Part shown: positions 32,519 to 41,705 of the stretch, piece after piece
Layout: each line of letters starts with the position of its first letter
How positions within the stretch are numbered: the stretch's first letter is position 1
Assembly (NCBI GenBank): GCA_955652675.1
Contig: CATPBP010000019.1
Span: 17,513 to 81,512 of the forward strand
Length of the DNA stretch: 64,000 nucleotides
Direction: 5' to 3'
From: Candidatus Dormiibacterota bacterium
GTDB lineage: Bacteria; Chloroflexota; Dormibacteria; Dormibacterales; Dormibacteraceae
Position numbers and translations under genes: made by a program
The notes under the pieces: model-generated
Told to the model about the DNA's origin: nothing
The model's database searches: none
What the model saw: the letters and a program-made list of their open reading frames with translations, nothing else

Positions 32519-32873
32519 GAGTCCTCCTTGCTCATCGGTGCACTGAGACCCAGTTGGTTATGAGCCGTGGCCGATCGCTGCCGATGGACCCGACAGATGA
32601 GGTGGCCCTGCAAAAGGCGGCCGCCCCGCCTTCCAGTCTGGCCAGCACAGGCGGACCAAAGGATGACGGTGCGGGCGCCGCAGCCAGTTGCTGCTTTGTC
32701 CCGAAGGACGCTTATCGGAAGATCCGGTCCTGCTCCTGCCGCGTCCCGCCTGGCTCCGAGCTCTCGTCCACAAGGGATGAAAGGGGCCTTCCTCTTTGGT
32801 GGGATGATCTCGGCATGCAAGAGGAGCTGGCGGAAACCGGCGGGGGCCTGCTCACCATTAGGGCGGCAGCCGG
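32519..32873. other. 355-base gap with no supported gene
   Basis: Between the DUF4926 gene and the LuxR regulator gene, open frames exist on both strands, but their translations are low-complexity, cross one another and have no convincing ribosome site. It probably holds the promoters of both genes; I see no clear -35/-10 pair. Confidence 0.4.
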
Positions 32874-34556
32874 ATGAAGCAGCGCAATCGCAGGCTGGAT
32901 CAGGCTGAGGAAGCCTACAAGGCCCAGGATTGGGCGCGAGCGCGGGCGATCTACGGCGAGCTGGTCGCAGCCCATCCGTCACCGTCTGGCGAGTTGCTCG
33001 TGGGCCTATCGGATTCTCTCAAGTACACCGGCGCCTTCCCCGAGGCGGCACAGGCGATCGAAGGTGCTTACCGCGCGTTCGTCGACGCCGGCGACGACCT
33101 GGGCGCCGCCCGGTGTGCCACCCGCATCACCGGCTTCCGCATGATGTCCAACGACCGGTCCGGAGCCCGCGCCTGGGAGCGGCGCGGCTGGCAGCACCTC
33201 GAAAGGGTAGGCCCGTGCCTCGAGCGGGGCTACCACGCGGTCGCCTACGTCGGCTGCGACATTCACGACCCGGGCAAGCTGCTCGAGAATGCGGAGCTTG
33301 CGCTGGCCGTCGCACATGAGTTTGACGACCGCCAGCTAGAGCTAAGGGCCTTCGCCGACATCGGACTGGCGCAGGTCAGCCAGGGGAGGGTCGACGAGGG
33401 CTTCGCTTTGATGGATGAGGTGATGGCCGCGATCGTCGCCGGCGAGATGCCAGATGCGCAGATGCGAGGTGTAACGCTTTGCGCCCTCATCACCGCCTGT
33501 GAGCGCAGCGGCGACCACGGCCGGGCCGAGCACTGGGGCCGCACCATCGAAGACAACCCGCCGCTGCAGGAGATGGGAATCCAGGTGACCCATTGCCAGA
33601 TCGCCTACGGCGCAGTGGACGCCATGCGTGGCCGCTTCGACAGCGCCGAAGCGCGCCTGCAGACAGCGATCGAAGCCCAAGCCACCACCCGATACCACAG
33701 CGCGGCCTCACGAGCAAAGTTCGCGGAGCTGCGCATCCAGCAAGGCCGATTCAACGAGGCGGCGGCGCTCCTCAAGGGCTACGAGGACGAGTTCGAGGCT
33801 GCGCAGGCGCTCGCCTCGCTGAGCGTTGCGCTCGGCGAGCACGGGCGGGCGGCCGCGCTGCTGCGGACCTACATCCGGGGGCTTGGGGATGACTGCATGC
33901 GCCTCGGTCCGGCTCTGGCGCTGCTGGTGGAGCTGGAGCTGCGCCGCAATGACCTGACCTCGGCGGCCAAGGCGGCGCGGCGGCTCCTCTCACTTGAGGA
34001 GGCGTGCAGCAGCAACGAGATCCGGGCCATGGGCCGCCTTGCTGCCGCGCGCATCGCCAACCACAAGGGCGACCACCGCGCCGCCATCGATGACCTGGAG
34101 ACCGCACTGACGCTGCTGGTCCACCGCGATCGGCCGCTGCTCACAGCGGAGGTTCGGCTGGAGCTGGCTCGCGCTCTGGCGGCTGCCGGGGACCGGACGG
34201 CTGCGATCGTCGAAGCCGAGGCGGCCCTGGCGACCTTCCTCCGGCTCGGCGTCGTACCCCATATCAAAACCGGCCAGGGGGTGCTCGCGGGACTCAGCAC
34301 CGAGAGCCGGGGCGTCGAGGTCAGCGCCGCGGCGGCTCCACGGTTGCGCATGGCGGAGAGCCTGACCCGGCGGGAGGCGGAGGTGGCGCGACTGGTGGCG
34401 GAGGGCCTTACCAACAGGGAGGTCGCCGACCGCCTGTTCCTCTCCGTGCGCACCGTGGAGACGCATGTCGATCGGGTGCTAGGCAAGCTCGACTTTCACA
34501 CCCGGACCCAGCTGGCCGGGTGGGTGCAGCAGGGAGAGCGCGCCGAAATTACGTAG
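32874..34556 (+). CDS. LuxR-family regulator with TPR-like N-terminal half
   Basis: 560 residues. The first ~470 are helical repeats of TPR type (for example [20 protein letters not shown] and [16 protein letters not shown]), with no ATPase Walker motifs, so it is not a full LAL/MalT protein. The C-terminal ~65 residues are a GerE/LuxR helix-turn-helix: [28 protein letters not shown] in two parts, then [15 protein letters not shown]. The TPR part probably binds a partner or ligand. Two TTACGTAG repeats overlap its stop codon, upstream of a membrane protein and a monooxygenase gene it may control. Confidence 0.87.
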   Translation: MKQRNRRLDQAEEAYKAQDWARARAIYGELVAAHPSPSGELLVGLSDSLKYTGAFPEAAQAIEGAYRAFVDAGDDLGAARCATRITGFRMMSNDRSGARAWERRGWQHLERVGPCLERGYHAVAYVGCDIHDPGKLLENAELALAVAHEFDDRQLELRAFADIGLAQVSQGRVDEGFALMDEVMAAIVAGEMPDAQMRGVTLCALITACERSGDHGRAEHWGRTIEDNPPLQEMGIQVTHCQIAYGAVDAMRGRFDSAEARLQTAIEAQATTRYHSAASRAKFAELRIQQGRFNEAAALLKGYEDEFEAAQALASLSVALGEHGRAAALLRTYIRGLGDDCMRLGPALALLVELELRRNDLTSAAKAARRLLSLEEACSSNEIRAMGRLAAARIANHKGDHRAAIDDLETALTLLVHRDRPLLTAEVRLELARALAAAGDRTAAIVEAEAALATFLRLGVVPHIKTGQGVLAGLSTESRGVEVSAAAAPRLRMAESLTRREAEVARLVAEGLTNREVADRLFLSVRTVETHVDRVLGKLDFHTRTQLAGWVQQGERAEIT

Positions 34557-34568
34557 CTCGTTACGTAG
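34549..34568. promoter_or_regulatory. Tandem TTACGTAG repeats at the end of the LuxR gene
   Basis: TTACGTAG occurs at 34549-34556 and 34561-34568, with a related TTACGTTC near 34600. Each contains the palindrome TACGTA. The spacing of 12 bases and position just before the next two genes fit an operator for the LuxR-type regulator, partly inside its own last codons. Confidence 0.4.
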
Positions 34569-34636
34569 TCCTTCGGACGCCTTGGAGGCCACCGCGACTT
34601 TACGTTCAGTGGCACTTCACGTCAGGAGAGAGCGCA

Positions 34637-35104
34637 ATGAGCAAGAAGTACGTCGTAGCCCTGACCATCGGTCTGGCCATCCCAACATTCGTCCTGTCGC
34701 GGGTCATCTGGCCCGACCCGCCAGGCGCGCCCGTCCCACCGAAAGGGCTGCTGCCGTTCCTCATCGTCCCGGCAGTCTTCGAGTCACTCGCTTTCGGCGC
34801 CGGCGTCGCATTCCTGATTGCGGCCGGACGCGGGTTGCTCGGCAACACCGGGGTGGGAGGACTGGCTGTGGCCGCCTACGCCAGTGCCGGCTGGGCGCTG
34901 GTCAGCTGGTGGCCTCACTCCAACATGCACCGCGTCAACACCAGCTTTCAGGGACTGATAGTCATCGACTGGACCTTCCACCTGACCTTGATCGCCGGCG
35001 CCGCCATCATCGGAGTCTTCCTGTACCGCATGGTCGGCCGGGAGCAGGGTGTCGCGCGGCGGGAGAGCGGCGAAAGCACCCGCTTGCTCGACGCCGAGGC
35101 CTGA
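34637..35104 (+). CDS. Small four-helix membrane protein
   Basis: 155 residues from ATG 34637, which has AGGAGAG upstream. About four membrane helices: VVALTIGLAIPTFVLS, FLIVPAVFESLAFGAGVAFLIA, LAVAAYASAGWALVSWW, LTLIAGAAIIGVFLYRM. The loop WWPHSNMHRVN carries two His and could bind a metal or heme, but this is speculative. It ends 10 bases before the flavin monooxygenase gene, so the two form a pair. Confidence 0.7.
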   Translation: MSKKYVVALTIGLAIPTFVLSRVIWPDPPGAPVPPKGLLPFLIVPAVFESLAFGAGVAFLIAAGRGLLGNTGVGGLAVAAYASAGWALVSWWPHSNMHRVNTSFQGLIVIDWTFHLTLIAGAAIIGVFLYRMVGREQGVARRESGESTRLLDAEA

Positions 35105-35114
35105 GAGAAGGGAC

Positions 35115-36386
35115 ATGAAGCACAACACAGTTGTCATCGGCGCCGGCCAGGCCGGCCTTGCCACCAGCTGGCACCTAACCGAGCGGGCCATCGAACACGT
35201 CGTCCTGGACCGTGGTCGCGTGGCCGAGACGTGGCGGAGCCATCGATGGGACTCGTTCCGCCTACTCATCCCGAACGGCGTCTGCCAGCTGCCCGGCTTC
35301 GGCTACAGCGGCGAAGACCCGGGCGGGTTCATGTGGAAGGACGAGGTGGTTCGCTTCTTCGAGCAGTACGCGGAGTCCTTCCACCCGCCGCTCCGGGAGG
35401 GGGTGACAGTGACCGAGCTGCGCCGCGGCCTGGACGGTGGCTGGGAGATCGTTACCGACAACGAAGGCGTCATGGAGGCCGAAAACGTCGTCGTGGCCAC
35501 CGGCGCTCACCAGCGACCGCACGTCCCGAGTGTCGCGCAGGGGCTCGACTCGTGCATCGCGCAATTCCACACCGACGGATACAGGAACCCGACGCAGCTG
35601 CCCAGCGGCGGCGTGCTGGTGGTTGGCGGCGGCTCCTCCGGGGGCCAGATCGCGGCTGAGCTGGCGATGGCGGGGCGGGACGTGTACCTGGCCCTGGGGC
35701 GCTGCGCCTGGCTGATGCGGCGGTACCGCGGCCGTGACATCACGGACTGGAACAAGGCAACGGGTTTCACAACCCAACCGGTGGAGTCGCTGGAAAACCC
35801 GAGCGCGAGGCTGGCCTGCCTGCCGATGCTGGCCGCCAATGACTCAGGAAAGGAGCTGAACCCGCGCGTGCTCCGAGACCTGGGCGTGACCCTGACCGGG
35901 CGCCTGATCGACGCAGACGGCACCGTGGTGAGCTTCGCCGACGACCTCGCCGCCACAATTGCCGCCGGGGACGGCTTCATCCGCTTCCTCAAGGCACGCA
36001 TCGACGCGTTCATCGACATGAACGACATCGACGCGCCTGCGGACATGGGTGCGACGCCCGCCTCGGATACGGCCGCGTCCCCCCGCGAACTTGACCTCGA
36101 GGCCGCCGGGATCACGTCGGTCGTATGGGCGACCGGTTACCGCATGAACCTGGGTTGGATTCTTGACGCGGAGTTCGACGACCAGGGGTATCCCGTTCAC
36201 GAGGGCGGCGTCACCCCCCAGGGCGGCCTCTACTTCATGGGCCTGCCCTGGTTGACCACCCGCGGCTCAGGCTTCATCCCCGGTGTGGGCACCGACGCCG
36301 AGAGGGTCGTCGAAGACATTGCCGCCCGCGGTGGCCATTCGCAACGGCATTCGGTGACGGCTGTGGCTCAAGGACTTGCCACCTGA
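35115..36386 (+). CDS. Flavin-containing monooxygenase-like NAD(P)/FAD protein
   Basis: 423 residues. The FAD motif is VVIGAGQAGLATSWHL at the start and the second dinucleotide motif is VVGGGSSGGQIAAEL (~175), with VVATGAHQRP between and VVWATGYRMNLGW near the end. The family includes FMOs and YUC-like or siderophore hydroxylases; similar short proteins are annotated as CzcO-type. Substrate unknown. ATG 35115 has GAGAAGGGA upstream. It is paired with a membrane protein gene behind a LuxR-type regulator, and an 11-bp hairpin follows. Confidence 0.87.
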   Translation: MKHNTVVIGAGQAGLATSWHLTERAIEHVVLDRGRVAETWRSHRWDSFRLLIPNGVCQLPGFGYSGEDPGGFMWKDEVVRFFEQYAESFHPPLREGVTVTELRRGLDGGWEIVTDNEGVMEAENVVVATGAHQRPHVPSVAQGLDSCIAQFHTDGYRNPTQLPSGGVLVVGGGSSGGQIAAELAMAGRDVYLALGRCAWLMRRYRGRDITDWNKATGFTTQPVESLENPSARLACLPMLAANDSGKELNPRVLRDLGVTLTGRLIDADGTVVSFADDLAATIAAGDGFIRFLKARIDAFIDMNDIDAPADMGATPASDTAASPRELDLEAAGITSVVWATGYRMNLGWILDAEFDDQGYPVHEGGVTPQGGLYFMGLPWLTTRGSGFIPGVGTDAERVVEDIAARGGHSQRHSVTAVAQGLAT

Positions 36387-36394
36387 GGAAGGGC

Positions 36395-36421
36395 GAGGCG
36401 AGCGCCGGCTGCGCTCGCCTC
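36395..36421. terminator. Perfect 11-bp hairpin between convergent genes
   Basis: GAGGCGAGCGC / GCGCTCGCCTC with a 5-base loop (cggct), nine bases after the monooxygenase stop and facing the convergent nth gene. No T-tract; probably a shared 3'-end structure. Confidence 0.65.
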
Positions 36422-36465
36422 CCAGCTTCCGGGCTCGGCCAACGATCGCCCGGCCGCCGCCGCCG

Positions 36466-37161
36466 TCAGACCGGTGTCAGCCGGTTGGGCTTGACCAGCG
36501 AAGAGGGGCAGAAGTCGTTCAGCACGCACTCCTCGCAGCGCGGCCGCCGAGCCTCGCAGACCCGCCGGCCGTGCAGGATGAGGCGCAGCGAGAGTCCCGT
36601 CCACTCCTCTGGGGGCACCATGCGGCAGACGATGGTCTCGATCTTCACCGGGTCGCGGGTGGCAACCAATCCCAGACGGTTGGTAAGCCGGATCACGTGA
36701 GTGTCCACCGCGAAGCCAGGCACGCCGAAAGCCACGCCCAGGATCACGTTCGCGGTCTTCCGGCCGATGCCCGGCAGGGTGACAAGCTCCTCGAGGCGGT
36801 TCGGGACCTCCCCGCCGTAGCGGTCGACCAGCGCCCGAGCGCAGATGATGATCGCGCGCGCCTTGGCCCGGAAGAACCCGGTTGGCTTGATGATCACCTC
36901 CACGTCCGCCGGATCGGCGGCGGCCAGGTCGGCCGCGGTCGGGTAGCGCTCGAACAGGCGGGGCGTGATGGAGTTGACGGACCGGTCGGTGGTCTGAGCC
37001 GAGAGGATGGTGGCGATCGTCATCTCGAAGGCATTGCGGTGCTGGAGCTCGGTGATCGCCGGGTAGACCTCCTTGAGGCGTTCGACGGTCAGCAGCGCCC
37101 TTTCCCTGGCGCCGCGGGGGGCGCGCAGCGGTGGCTTCCGGCGGCGCTGGCTAGCCGGCAA
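36466..37161 (-). CDS. nth: Endonuclease III (DNA glycosylase/AP lyase)
   Basis: A 231-residue HhH-GPD enzyme that excises oxidised pyrimidines. The catalytic lysine is K135 in LPGIGRKTANVIL and the aspartate D153 in AVDTHVIR. The [4Fe-4S] cluster ligands are the four Cys of CEARRPRCEECVLNDFC (C-x6-C-x2-C-x5-C). The N-terminal ~20 residues are basic and longer than in E. coli. Its start overlaps the end of yqeY by 11 bases, giving a two-gene operon. Confidence 0.95.
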   Translation of the reverse strand: MPASQRRRKPPLRAPRGARERALLTVERLKEVYPAITELQHRNAFEMTIATILSAQTTDRSVNSITPRLFERYPTAADLAAADPADVEVIIKPTGFFRAKARAIIICARALVDRYGGEVPNRLEELVTLPGIGRKTANVILGVAFGVPGFAVDTHVIRLTNRLGLVATRDPVKIETIVCRMVPPEEWTGLSLRLILHGRRVCEARRPRCEECVLNDFCPSSLVKPNRLTPV

Positions 37162-37603
37162 GCAGCTTCCGGGCTGCGGCGGCGATGCGGCCGGGCTCGG
37201 CTCGCCCGGCCAGCCTCGGCGTGGCCGCCTTCATCACCGCACCCATGTCACGAGGGCTGCTCGCGCCCAGCTCGGCAATGACCGCCGCCACTTCGCGCTC
37301 GACATCCTGGTCCCCGATCTGGGCCGGCAGGTAGGCGCGAAGGACCTCAGCCTCAGCCTCCTCCTTGCGCGCCGACTCCGGGCGGCCACCGGCGCTGAAA
37401 GCCTGCGCCGCCTCCTCGCGGCGCTTGACCTCACGGCGAATGATTGCAAGAACCAGCTCGTCGTCCACCGAACTGGAGGCGCCCGGCTCCTTGCCGGCGT
37501 TGACGACCTCGCTCTTGAGCAGGCCGAGGGTGTCCAGCGACATATGGTCGCGCTGCTTGCGAGCGGTCACCAGGTCGCGCTCGATCTGATCGAAGAGGGC
37601 CAT
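37151..37603 (-). CDS. yqeY: GatB/YqeY domain protein
   Basis: About 150 residues, a stand-alone YqeY: LFDQIERDLVTARKQRD, LDTLGLLKSEV, KRREEAAQAF and, near the end, MGAVMKAATPRLAGRAE. The domain resembles the tail of GatB and is thought to touch tRNA, but its role is unsettled. The ATG at codon 11 of the longest frame fits the family's usual start. It overlaps nth. Confidence 0.9.
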   Translation of the reverse strand: MALFDQIERDLVTARKQRDHMSLDTLGLLKSEVVNAGKEPGASSSVDDELVLAIIRREVKRREEAAQAFSAGGRPESARKEEAEAEVLRAYLPAQIGDQDVEREVAAVIAELGASSPRDMGAVMKAATPRLAGRAEPGRIAAAARKLLAG

Positions 37604-37668
37604 CCCACGGATTCTCACACAGCGGCCGCGCACGGCCGCGGAAAGCGCCGCCGGTCCCCTCTCTGAGG

Positions 37669-38607
37669 CTAGATCGCCGGCCTGGCGAACTCCAGCGTCG
37701 CGGCGGCAAGGCGCCGCGCGCCGTCGGGACCCTCCATCACGGTGTCGGTGACCAGCACCCGGTATCCGAGCGCCTCTATCTCGGGGGCGCGCTCCGCGTC
37801 CAGGGTGTCGAGGATGAAGAGACGGGCGAGCGCCTGGTACTCCTCCGCCACCCTCTTGGCACTGGCCTCACCGCGCAGCGTCCGCATCATCTCGGCGGTC
37901 GGACCCTTGAGAGCCCGACCGGCCACCAATGGGCTGATTGCGACGGTCCGGTCCGGGTCGAGGTGGACGCCGAGCAGCGCTGCGATCGGACCGATGCTGA
38001 TCAGCGGGTTGGAGGGACCGATCACGACGATGTCGGCGTTTCGCACCGCCTCGACGGCCTCGGGTGAGGGACGCGCCGAGTCGAGGCCCTGGAAGAGCAG
38101 ACCGCGAAGAGGCGGCCGCAGCTTTTCCCGGACGAAGTACTCCTGGAATCCGAGCCGGCCGGCGTCCGTCTCGAAGCAGGTGCGCACGTCGTCATCGCTC
38201 ATCGGCAGCACACGGCTCTGCAGACCCAGCCGGTGGCCCAGCTCCAGCGCCGTCTCGGTGAGTCGGGCCCCCTGCCTGAGAAGAGCCGTCCGCACCAGGT
38301 GGAAGGCCAGGTCGCGATCTCCGAGCCAGAACCAGTCGGGCTCGGCCAACCGCCGCATCTGGGAATGGACGTTGAAAGTCTCGTCTGCCACGCCGAAGCC
38401 TGCCTTCTCGTTGAAGATGCCGGCCAGGCGGAAGAGACACGCGTCGGTGTCCGGACAGACCCTGAGGCCCCAGAAGTCCACGTCGTCGGCGCTGTTCGAG
38501 ATGACAGTCAAGGCGCCCGGATCCAGCTCCTTCTCCAGGCCCACGGCCAGTTTGGCCGCACCCGTCCCGCCCGCCAGCAGCGCCACTCGTTCCACTGCCG
38601 ACATCAT
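37669..38607 (-). CDS. cofD: 2-phospho-L-lactate transferase (CofD) of F420 synthesis
   Basis: 312 residues. CofD joins the lactyl (or PEP-derived enolpyruvyl) diphospho-guanosine made by CofC to Fo, giving F420-0. The start LLAGGTGAAKLAVGL is the nucleotide loop; ISNSADDVDFWGL and CPDTDACLFRL follow, with VIGPSNPLISIGPI later, all typical. It is about 4 kb from cofE and cofC, so the pathway is split over two units. It is divergent from the RDD protein gene. Confidence 0.94.
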   Translation of the reverse strand: MMSAVERVALLAGGTGAAKLAVGLEKELDPGALTVISNSADDVDFWGLRVCPDTDACLFRLAGIFNEKAGFGVADETFNVHSQMRRLAEPDWFWLGDRDLAFHLVRTALLRQGARLTETALELGHRLGLQSRVLPMSDDDVRTCFETDAGRLGFQEYFVREKLRPPLRGLLFQGLDSARPSPEAVEAVRNADIVVIGPSNPLISIGPIAALLGVHLDPDRTVAISPLVAGRALKGPTAEMMRTLRGEASAKRVAEEYQALARLFILDTLDAERAPEIEALGYRVLVTDTVMEGPDGARRLAAATLEFARPAI

Positions 38608-38682
38608 GCGGCGGCCGGGTCTTTAGAGTTGTTTTCACATTTCACGTTGACGCGTCGGGGGTACGGCCGTTGACTATGCCTC

Positions 38683-39279
38683 ATGAGTTCACAATCGCCT
38701 TCCCAGGACCAACCGGGCGGCGGATCCTCGCCAGGTGGCTGGCAGCCACCGGCGCCCGCCGGCTGGCAACCCAATCCGGCGCCGGCCGCGCCGCCGGCCG
38801 AACAGCCTGGCGCGCCACCCCCGGCACCTAGTGCTCCCTACGAACAGCCGTGGGGCGCGGGCGCCGTCACCCAGCGGCCTGCGGGCTTCTGGATCCGGGT
38901 GGTCGCCTACATCATCGACGCCATCATCGTCGGCGTCTTCAACGGCATCTGGATCTTCGGGGTCACGGCGGCCGCCGGAGGCAGCATCCAGGGGGCTCCG
39001 GCCTTCCCGCTCTTCCTGATCGAAGCGCTGGTAGCCATCGGCTACTTCTCGTACATGTGGTCGAGTCGCGGACAGACCATCGGGATGATGGCCACAAACC
39101 TGGAGGTGATCCGCGAGGACGGCTCCAGGCTGACGATGGGGCAGGCGATCGGGCGCGTCTTCGCGCTCGCTCTCTCCTTCTTCATCCTCTACATCGGCGT
39201 GATCATGGTGGCCTTCACCCAGCGCAAGCAGGGCCTCCACGACCTCATCTGTCACACCCTGGTGGTTCACAAGAGCTGA
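38683..39279 (+). CDS. RDD-family membrane protein
   Basis: 198 residues. The N-terminal ~60 are Pro/Ala/Gly-rich and disordered. The RDD domain (~68-195) starts AGFWIRVVAYIIDAIIVGV with the R and D residues that name the family, and has FSYMWSSRGQTIGMM and QRKQGLHDLICHTLVV. About three membrane helices. Function unknown; some RDD proteins act in sodium or other ion transport. ATG start 5-6 bases behind a possible GACTAT box. Confidence 0.87.
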   Translation: MSSQSPSQDQPGGGSSPGGWQPPAPAGWQPNPAPAAPPAEQPGAPPPAPSAPYEQPWGAGAVTQRPAGFWIRVVAYIIDAIIVGVFNGIWIFGVTAAAGGSIQGAPAFPLFLIEALVAIGYFSYMWSSRGQTIGMMATNLEVIREDGSRLTMGQAIGRVFALALSFFILYIGVIMVAFTQRKQGLHDLICHTLVVHKS

Positions 39280-39346
39280 AGCGGCTGGGGCCAAATCGCC
39301 GCCTGGTTCCTGTCATATCGCCGGGAACTGGCCGCTGCGGGGTGAT

Positions 39347-39405
39347 CGGGTCGGTTTTAGACCCGACCCGGCCCCTGCGGCCCCCCGGCCTGGCCTGCGG
39401 CCGGG
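39347..39405. terminator. Two consecutive hairpins after the RDD gene
   Basis: CGGGTCGG-ttttagac-CCGACCCG (39347-39370), then CCCGGCC-tggcctgc-GGCCGGG (39384-39405), both perfect. They fill much of the 177-base gap between the convergent RDD and metallophosphoesterase genes and probably end both transcripts. Nothing else is seen in the gap. Confidence 0.6.
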
Positions 39406-39456
39406 TACTCCCCCGACGTCCCGGGAGAGAGACTTTCCGGCCTTGCCCCTCGGGTC

Positions 39457-40185
39457 TCAGGCTATGCGGATCTCGCGCTCGGCTTCGAGCTCCAGGACCA
39501 GGAAGGGCCTGTGGATGACCGGCTGCGCGACGTTGAGCACGCGGACGCCTCCCGGCGTACATGCCTCGGGGGATCCGCTGTGGGCGTGGCCGTGGATGAC
39601 CAGGTGGGCGCCCGCTCGATCCACCGCCTGGGCCAGCAGATAGCTGCCCAGGAAGGGCCATAGCCCAGCAGGCTCGCCGGCCAGCGTGCCTTCCACCGGT
39701 GAGTAGTGGAGGAGCGCGATGCGCACGTCTGCGTTCAACGTCCGCAGCGCGGCCTCGAGCTCGTCCGCGGCGCGGCGGGTGACGGCGACGAAGGCTTTCA
39801 TCTCCGGCTCGCCGAAGTCTGTGGCGCTCGCCCCTGCGAAGCCGCCGCCGAAGCCCTTCACTCCGGCAATGCCTACGCTCAAGCCGCTCAGCCGGAGCAC
39901 CGCGGCGGATCCCTCGAGAACCGTCACGCCGGCCCTTCTCAAGAGCGCCGACAGCTCCTCCTGGGCGTCATGGTGGTAGTCGTGGTTGCCAAGCACCGCC
40001 ACAACCGGAAAGCCGAGGCCTTCCAGCTCCCGAGCGAGCACCGCAGCCTCGCCCGGATCGCCTCGCCGCGTCAGGTCTCCGGCCAGGAGCAGGAGCTGGA
40101 TGCCGTCAGCCTCCAGGTGCGGGCGTAGGCGGCCGACCGAATCGGCGGCGAAGTGAACGTCCCCGGTGACCGCTACCCGGATCAT
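39457..40185 (-). CDS. Calcineurin-like metallophosphoesterase
   Basis: 242 residues. Metal-binding motifs in order: TGDVHFA, LLLAGDLTRRGD, VLGNHDYHHD and IHGHAHSGS, the standard GD-x-H, GDxxD, GNHD, GHxH set. Length suggests a small-molecule phosphodiesterase such as the YmdB or Icc groups, but the substrate is unknown. It is the last gene of the long leftward run containing cofE and cofC, and overlaps the previous gene by 4 bases. Confidence 0.9.
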   Translation of the reverse strand: MIRVAVTGDVHFAADSVGRLRPHLEADGIQLLLLAGDLTRRGDPGEAAVLARELEGLGFPVVAVLGNHDYHHDAQEELSALLRRAGVTVLEGSAAVLRLSGLSVGIAGVKGFGGGFAGASATDFGEPEMKAFVAVTRRAADELEAALRTLNADVRIALLHYSPVEGTLAGEPAGLWPFLGSYLLAQAVDRAGAHLVIHGHAHSGSPEACTPGGVRVLNVAQPVIHRPFLVLELEAEREIRIA

Positions 40186-41015
40186 CCGGCGGGCACCTTC
40201 AGCTCTGAGCGGATGTCCGAGGCCGGCGCAAGCCTGCGCAGTAGGTCTTCGATTGCCGTCTTTCGAGAGGGCGTCGCCACCTCTCCTCTCACGATCACCT
40301 GGTGGTTGGCGACCACCACCGACACCTCGGGCTCGGCGATCTCAGGGTTGGTGGCCAGGGCCTCCCTGACCCGGGCTGCCAGGTGATGCTCGCCCTCGGT
40401 CTCCGGACGGGCCGGGAGCTGGTGCATGGCCTCCTCGAAGAGTTCCTGTAGCGGTTCGGCGGGAAGCTCCGACCCATCGGAGACGGCGTAGAGCAGCAGG
40501 CTGACGACGCGTGCAGCGTGAGGCCGGGCGCGCTGGACGAGGTAGCTCCAGTCCAGCTCGGTGGCGGCCAGGATGGCGAGCGCGTCGTGCCAGTGGCGGG
40601 GCCGGTGCTCGGCGTTCGCGATCGCCTTGATCACGACTATGTCCTCGGAGGAGAGAGCCGGTATCTCCCGGCCGAGCACCGACAGCGGGCGGAGGTGGGC
40701 GCGCACCTCCTCGTCGAAGAGGATCCCTCCGGACGACTCGAAGATCAGGTCGACCAGGTTCTCGCCCCAGAATGCCTTGAAGAGCCAGCCCGGGTCGGTG
40801 CGCTCGGCGCGGAACCCGGCCTGCTCGAGAGGACCGAGCGCAGCCTCTGCGTGCTTGCGCGTCAGGAACAGGTCGACGTCCTTCGTGCTGCGTTCCCGGC
40901 CCACGGTGGCGGCTGCGAGCCCGCCCATGAGTGCATAGGGGATTCCCGCCTGGTCGAGCACGTCGACCGCGCGCAGCAGGACCTCCTCGTGCTGCTGCTC
41001 GATCCGGTCGCTCAC
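40182..41015 (-). CDS. Nucleotidyltransferase-fold protein fused to a BON-like domain
   Basis: 277 residues. The N-terminal part (~20-150) has the minimal nucleotidyltransferase motif YALMGGLAAATVGRERST and KDVDLFL (GG...DxD), as in DUF6036/NTP_transf families used in toxin-antitoxin systems and ribosome-associated enzymes. The C-terminal ~70 residues (HLAARVREALATNPE, VVVANHQVIVRGEVATPS) read as a BON domain, which usually binds lipid or ligand. This pairing is uncommon. It sits between a HAD phosphatase gene and a phosphoesterase gene with 4-base overlaps on both sides. Confidence 0.75.
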   Translation of the reverse strand: MSDRIEQQHEEVLLRAVDVLDQAGIPYALMGGLAAATVGRERSTKDVDLFLTRKHAEAALGPLEQAGFRAERTDPGWLFKAFWGENLVDLIFESSGGILFDEEVRAHLRPLSVLGREIPALSSEDIVVIKAIANAEHRPRHWHDALAILAATELDWSYLVQRARPHAARVVSLLLYAVSDGSELPAEPLQELFEEAMHQLPARPETEGEHHLAARVREALATNPEIAEPEVSVVVANHQVIVRGEVATPSRKTAIEDLLRRLAPASDIRSELKVPAG

Positions 41016-41674
41016 GCCTCACCTCTGAGCACGCTGCCCACCAGACTGGAGTCCAGCCGTTCGAGAAGATCGGCCGGAGAGGAGAAGACCTCGGCCGCCC
41101 CCGCCGCCTCCAGCTCACAGCCCCCGGTCCCACCCGTGAGCAGGGCGATGCAGCGGAGACCGCAGCGGCCGGCAGCGGCCAGGTCCCAGACCGAATCCCC
41201 CACCGCCACGGCGCGCCGGGGATCGAGCCCGCCGGCTTCCAGAGCCTTTGCGAAGACGTCCGGCTCCGGCTTGGCGGCCTCGACGTCCTTGGAGCTGATC
41301 ACCTCGTGTATTGCGTCCTCGGCGTCCAGCTTGCGCAGCAGGACCTCCAGCTCCTCCGGCTTTGCGGAGGTGGCCAGGACGACACGGCCGCCTCGTCGGG
41401 CGATCTCACGCAGGAGCTCGCGGGCCTGGTCGAAGAGGCGCGACTCCTCCCTCAGTTCCCGGTACTGCCGCGAGTGGGCGTCGCTCAGGTCCGGTTGGTC
41501 GCGGCCGATCAGCTCTTTGATCAGCTGCGCGGAGCCCATGCCGATGCAGCGATGAATGCGATACGCCGGCACATCCTCGCCGGCTTCGGCGAAGGCGCGG
41601 TACCAGGCCAGCGTGTGCAGGTAGTTCGAGTCGACCAGCGTTCCGTCTATGTCGAAGATGACGCCTCTTGCCAT
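41012..41674 (-). CDS. HAD-superfamily hydrolase (phosphoglycolate phosphatase-like)
   Basis: 220 residues. HAD motif I is FDIDGTLVDSN, motif II LATSAKP, motif III K in SSKDVEAAKPEPDVF, and motif IV VGDSVWDLAAA. The cap is of the C1 helical type (RIHRCIGMGSAQLIKE). It is likely a small-molecule phosphatase. It lies 31 bases behind cofE and overlaps the nucleotidyltransferase gene. Confidence 0.9.
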   Translation of the reverse strand: MARGVIFDIDGTLVDSNYLHTLAWYRAFAEAGEDVPAYRIHRCIGMGSAQLIKELIGRDQPDLSDAHSRQYRELREESRLFDQARELLREIARRGGRVVLATSAKPEELEVLLRKLDAEDAIHEVISSKDVEAAKPEPDVFAKALEAGGLDPRRAVAVGDSVWDLAAAGRCGLRCIALLTGGTGGCELEAAGAAEVFSSPADLLERLDSSLVGSVLRGEA

Positions 41675-41705
41675 GTCCAGACGTACTACCAGGTTTGGCG
41701 GCGGC

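Noticed and set aside
32497..32982. Overlapping open frames on both strands before the LuxR gene
   Set aside because: Mutually antisense, low-complexity and without ribosome sites or family resemblance; treated as an intergenic region.
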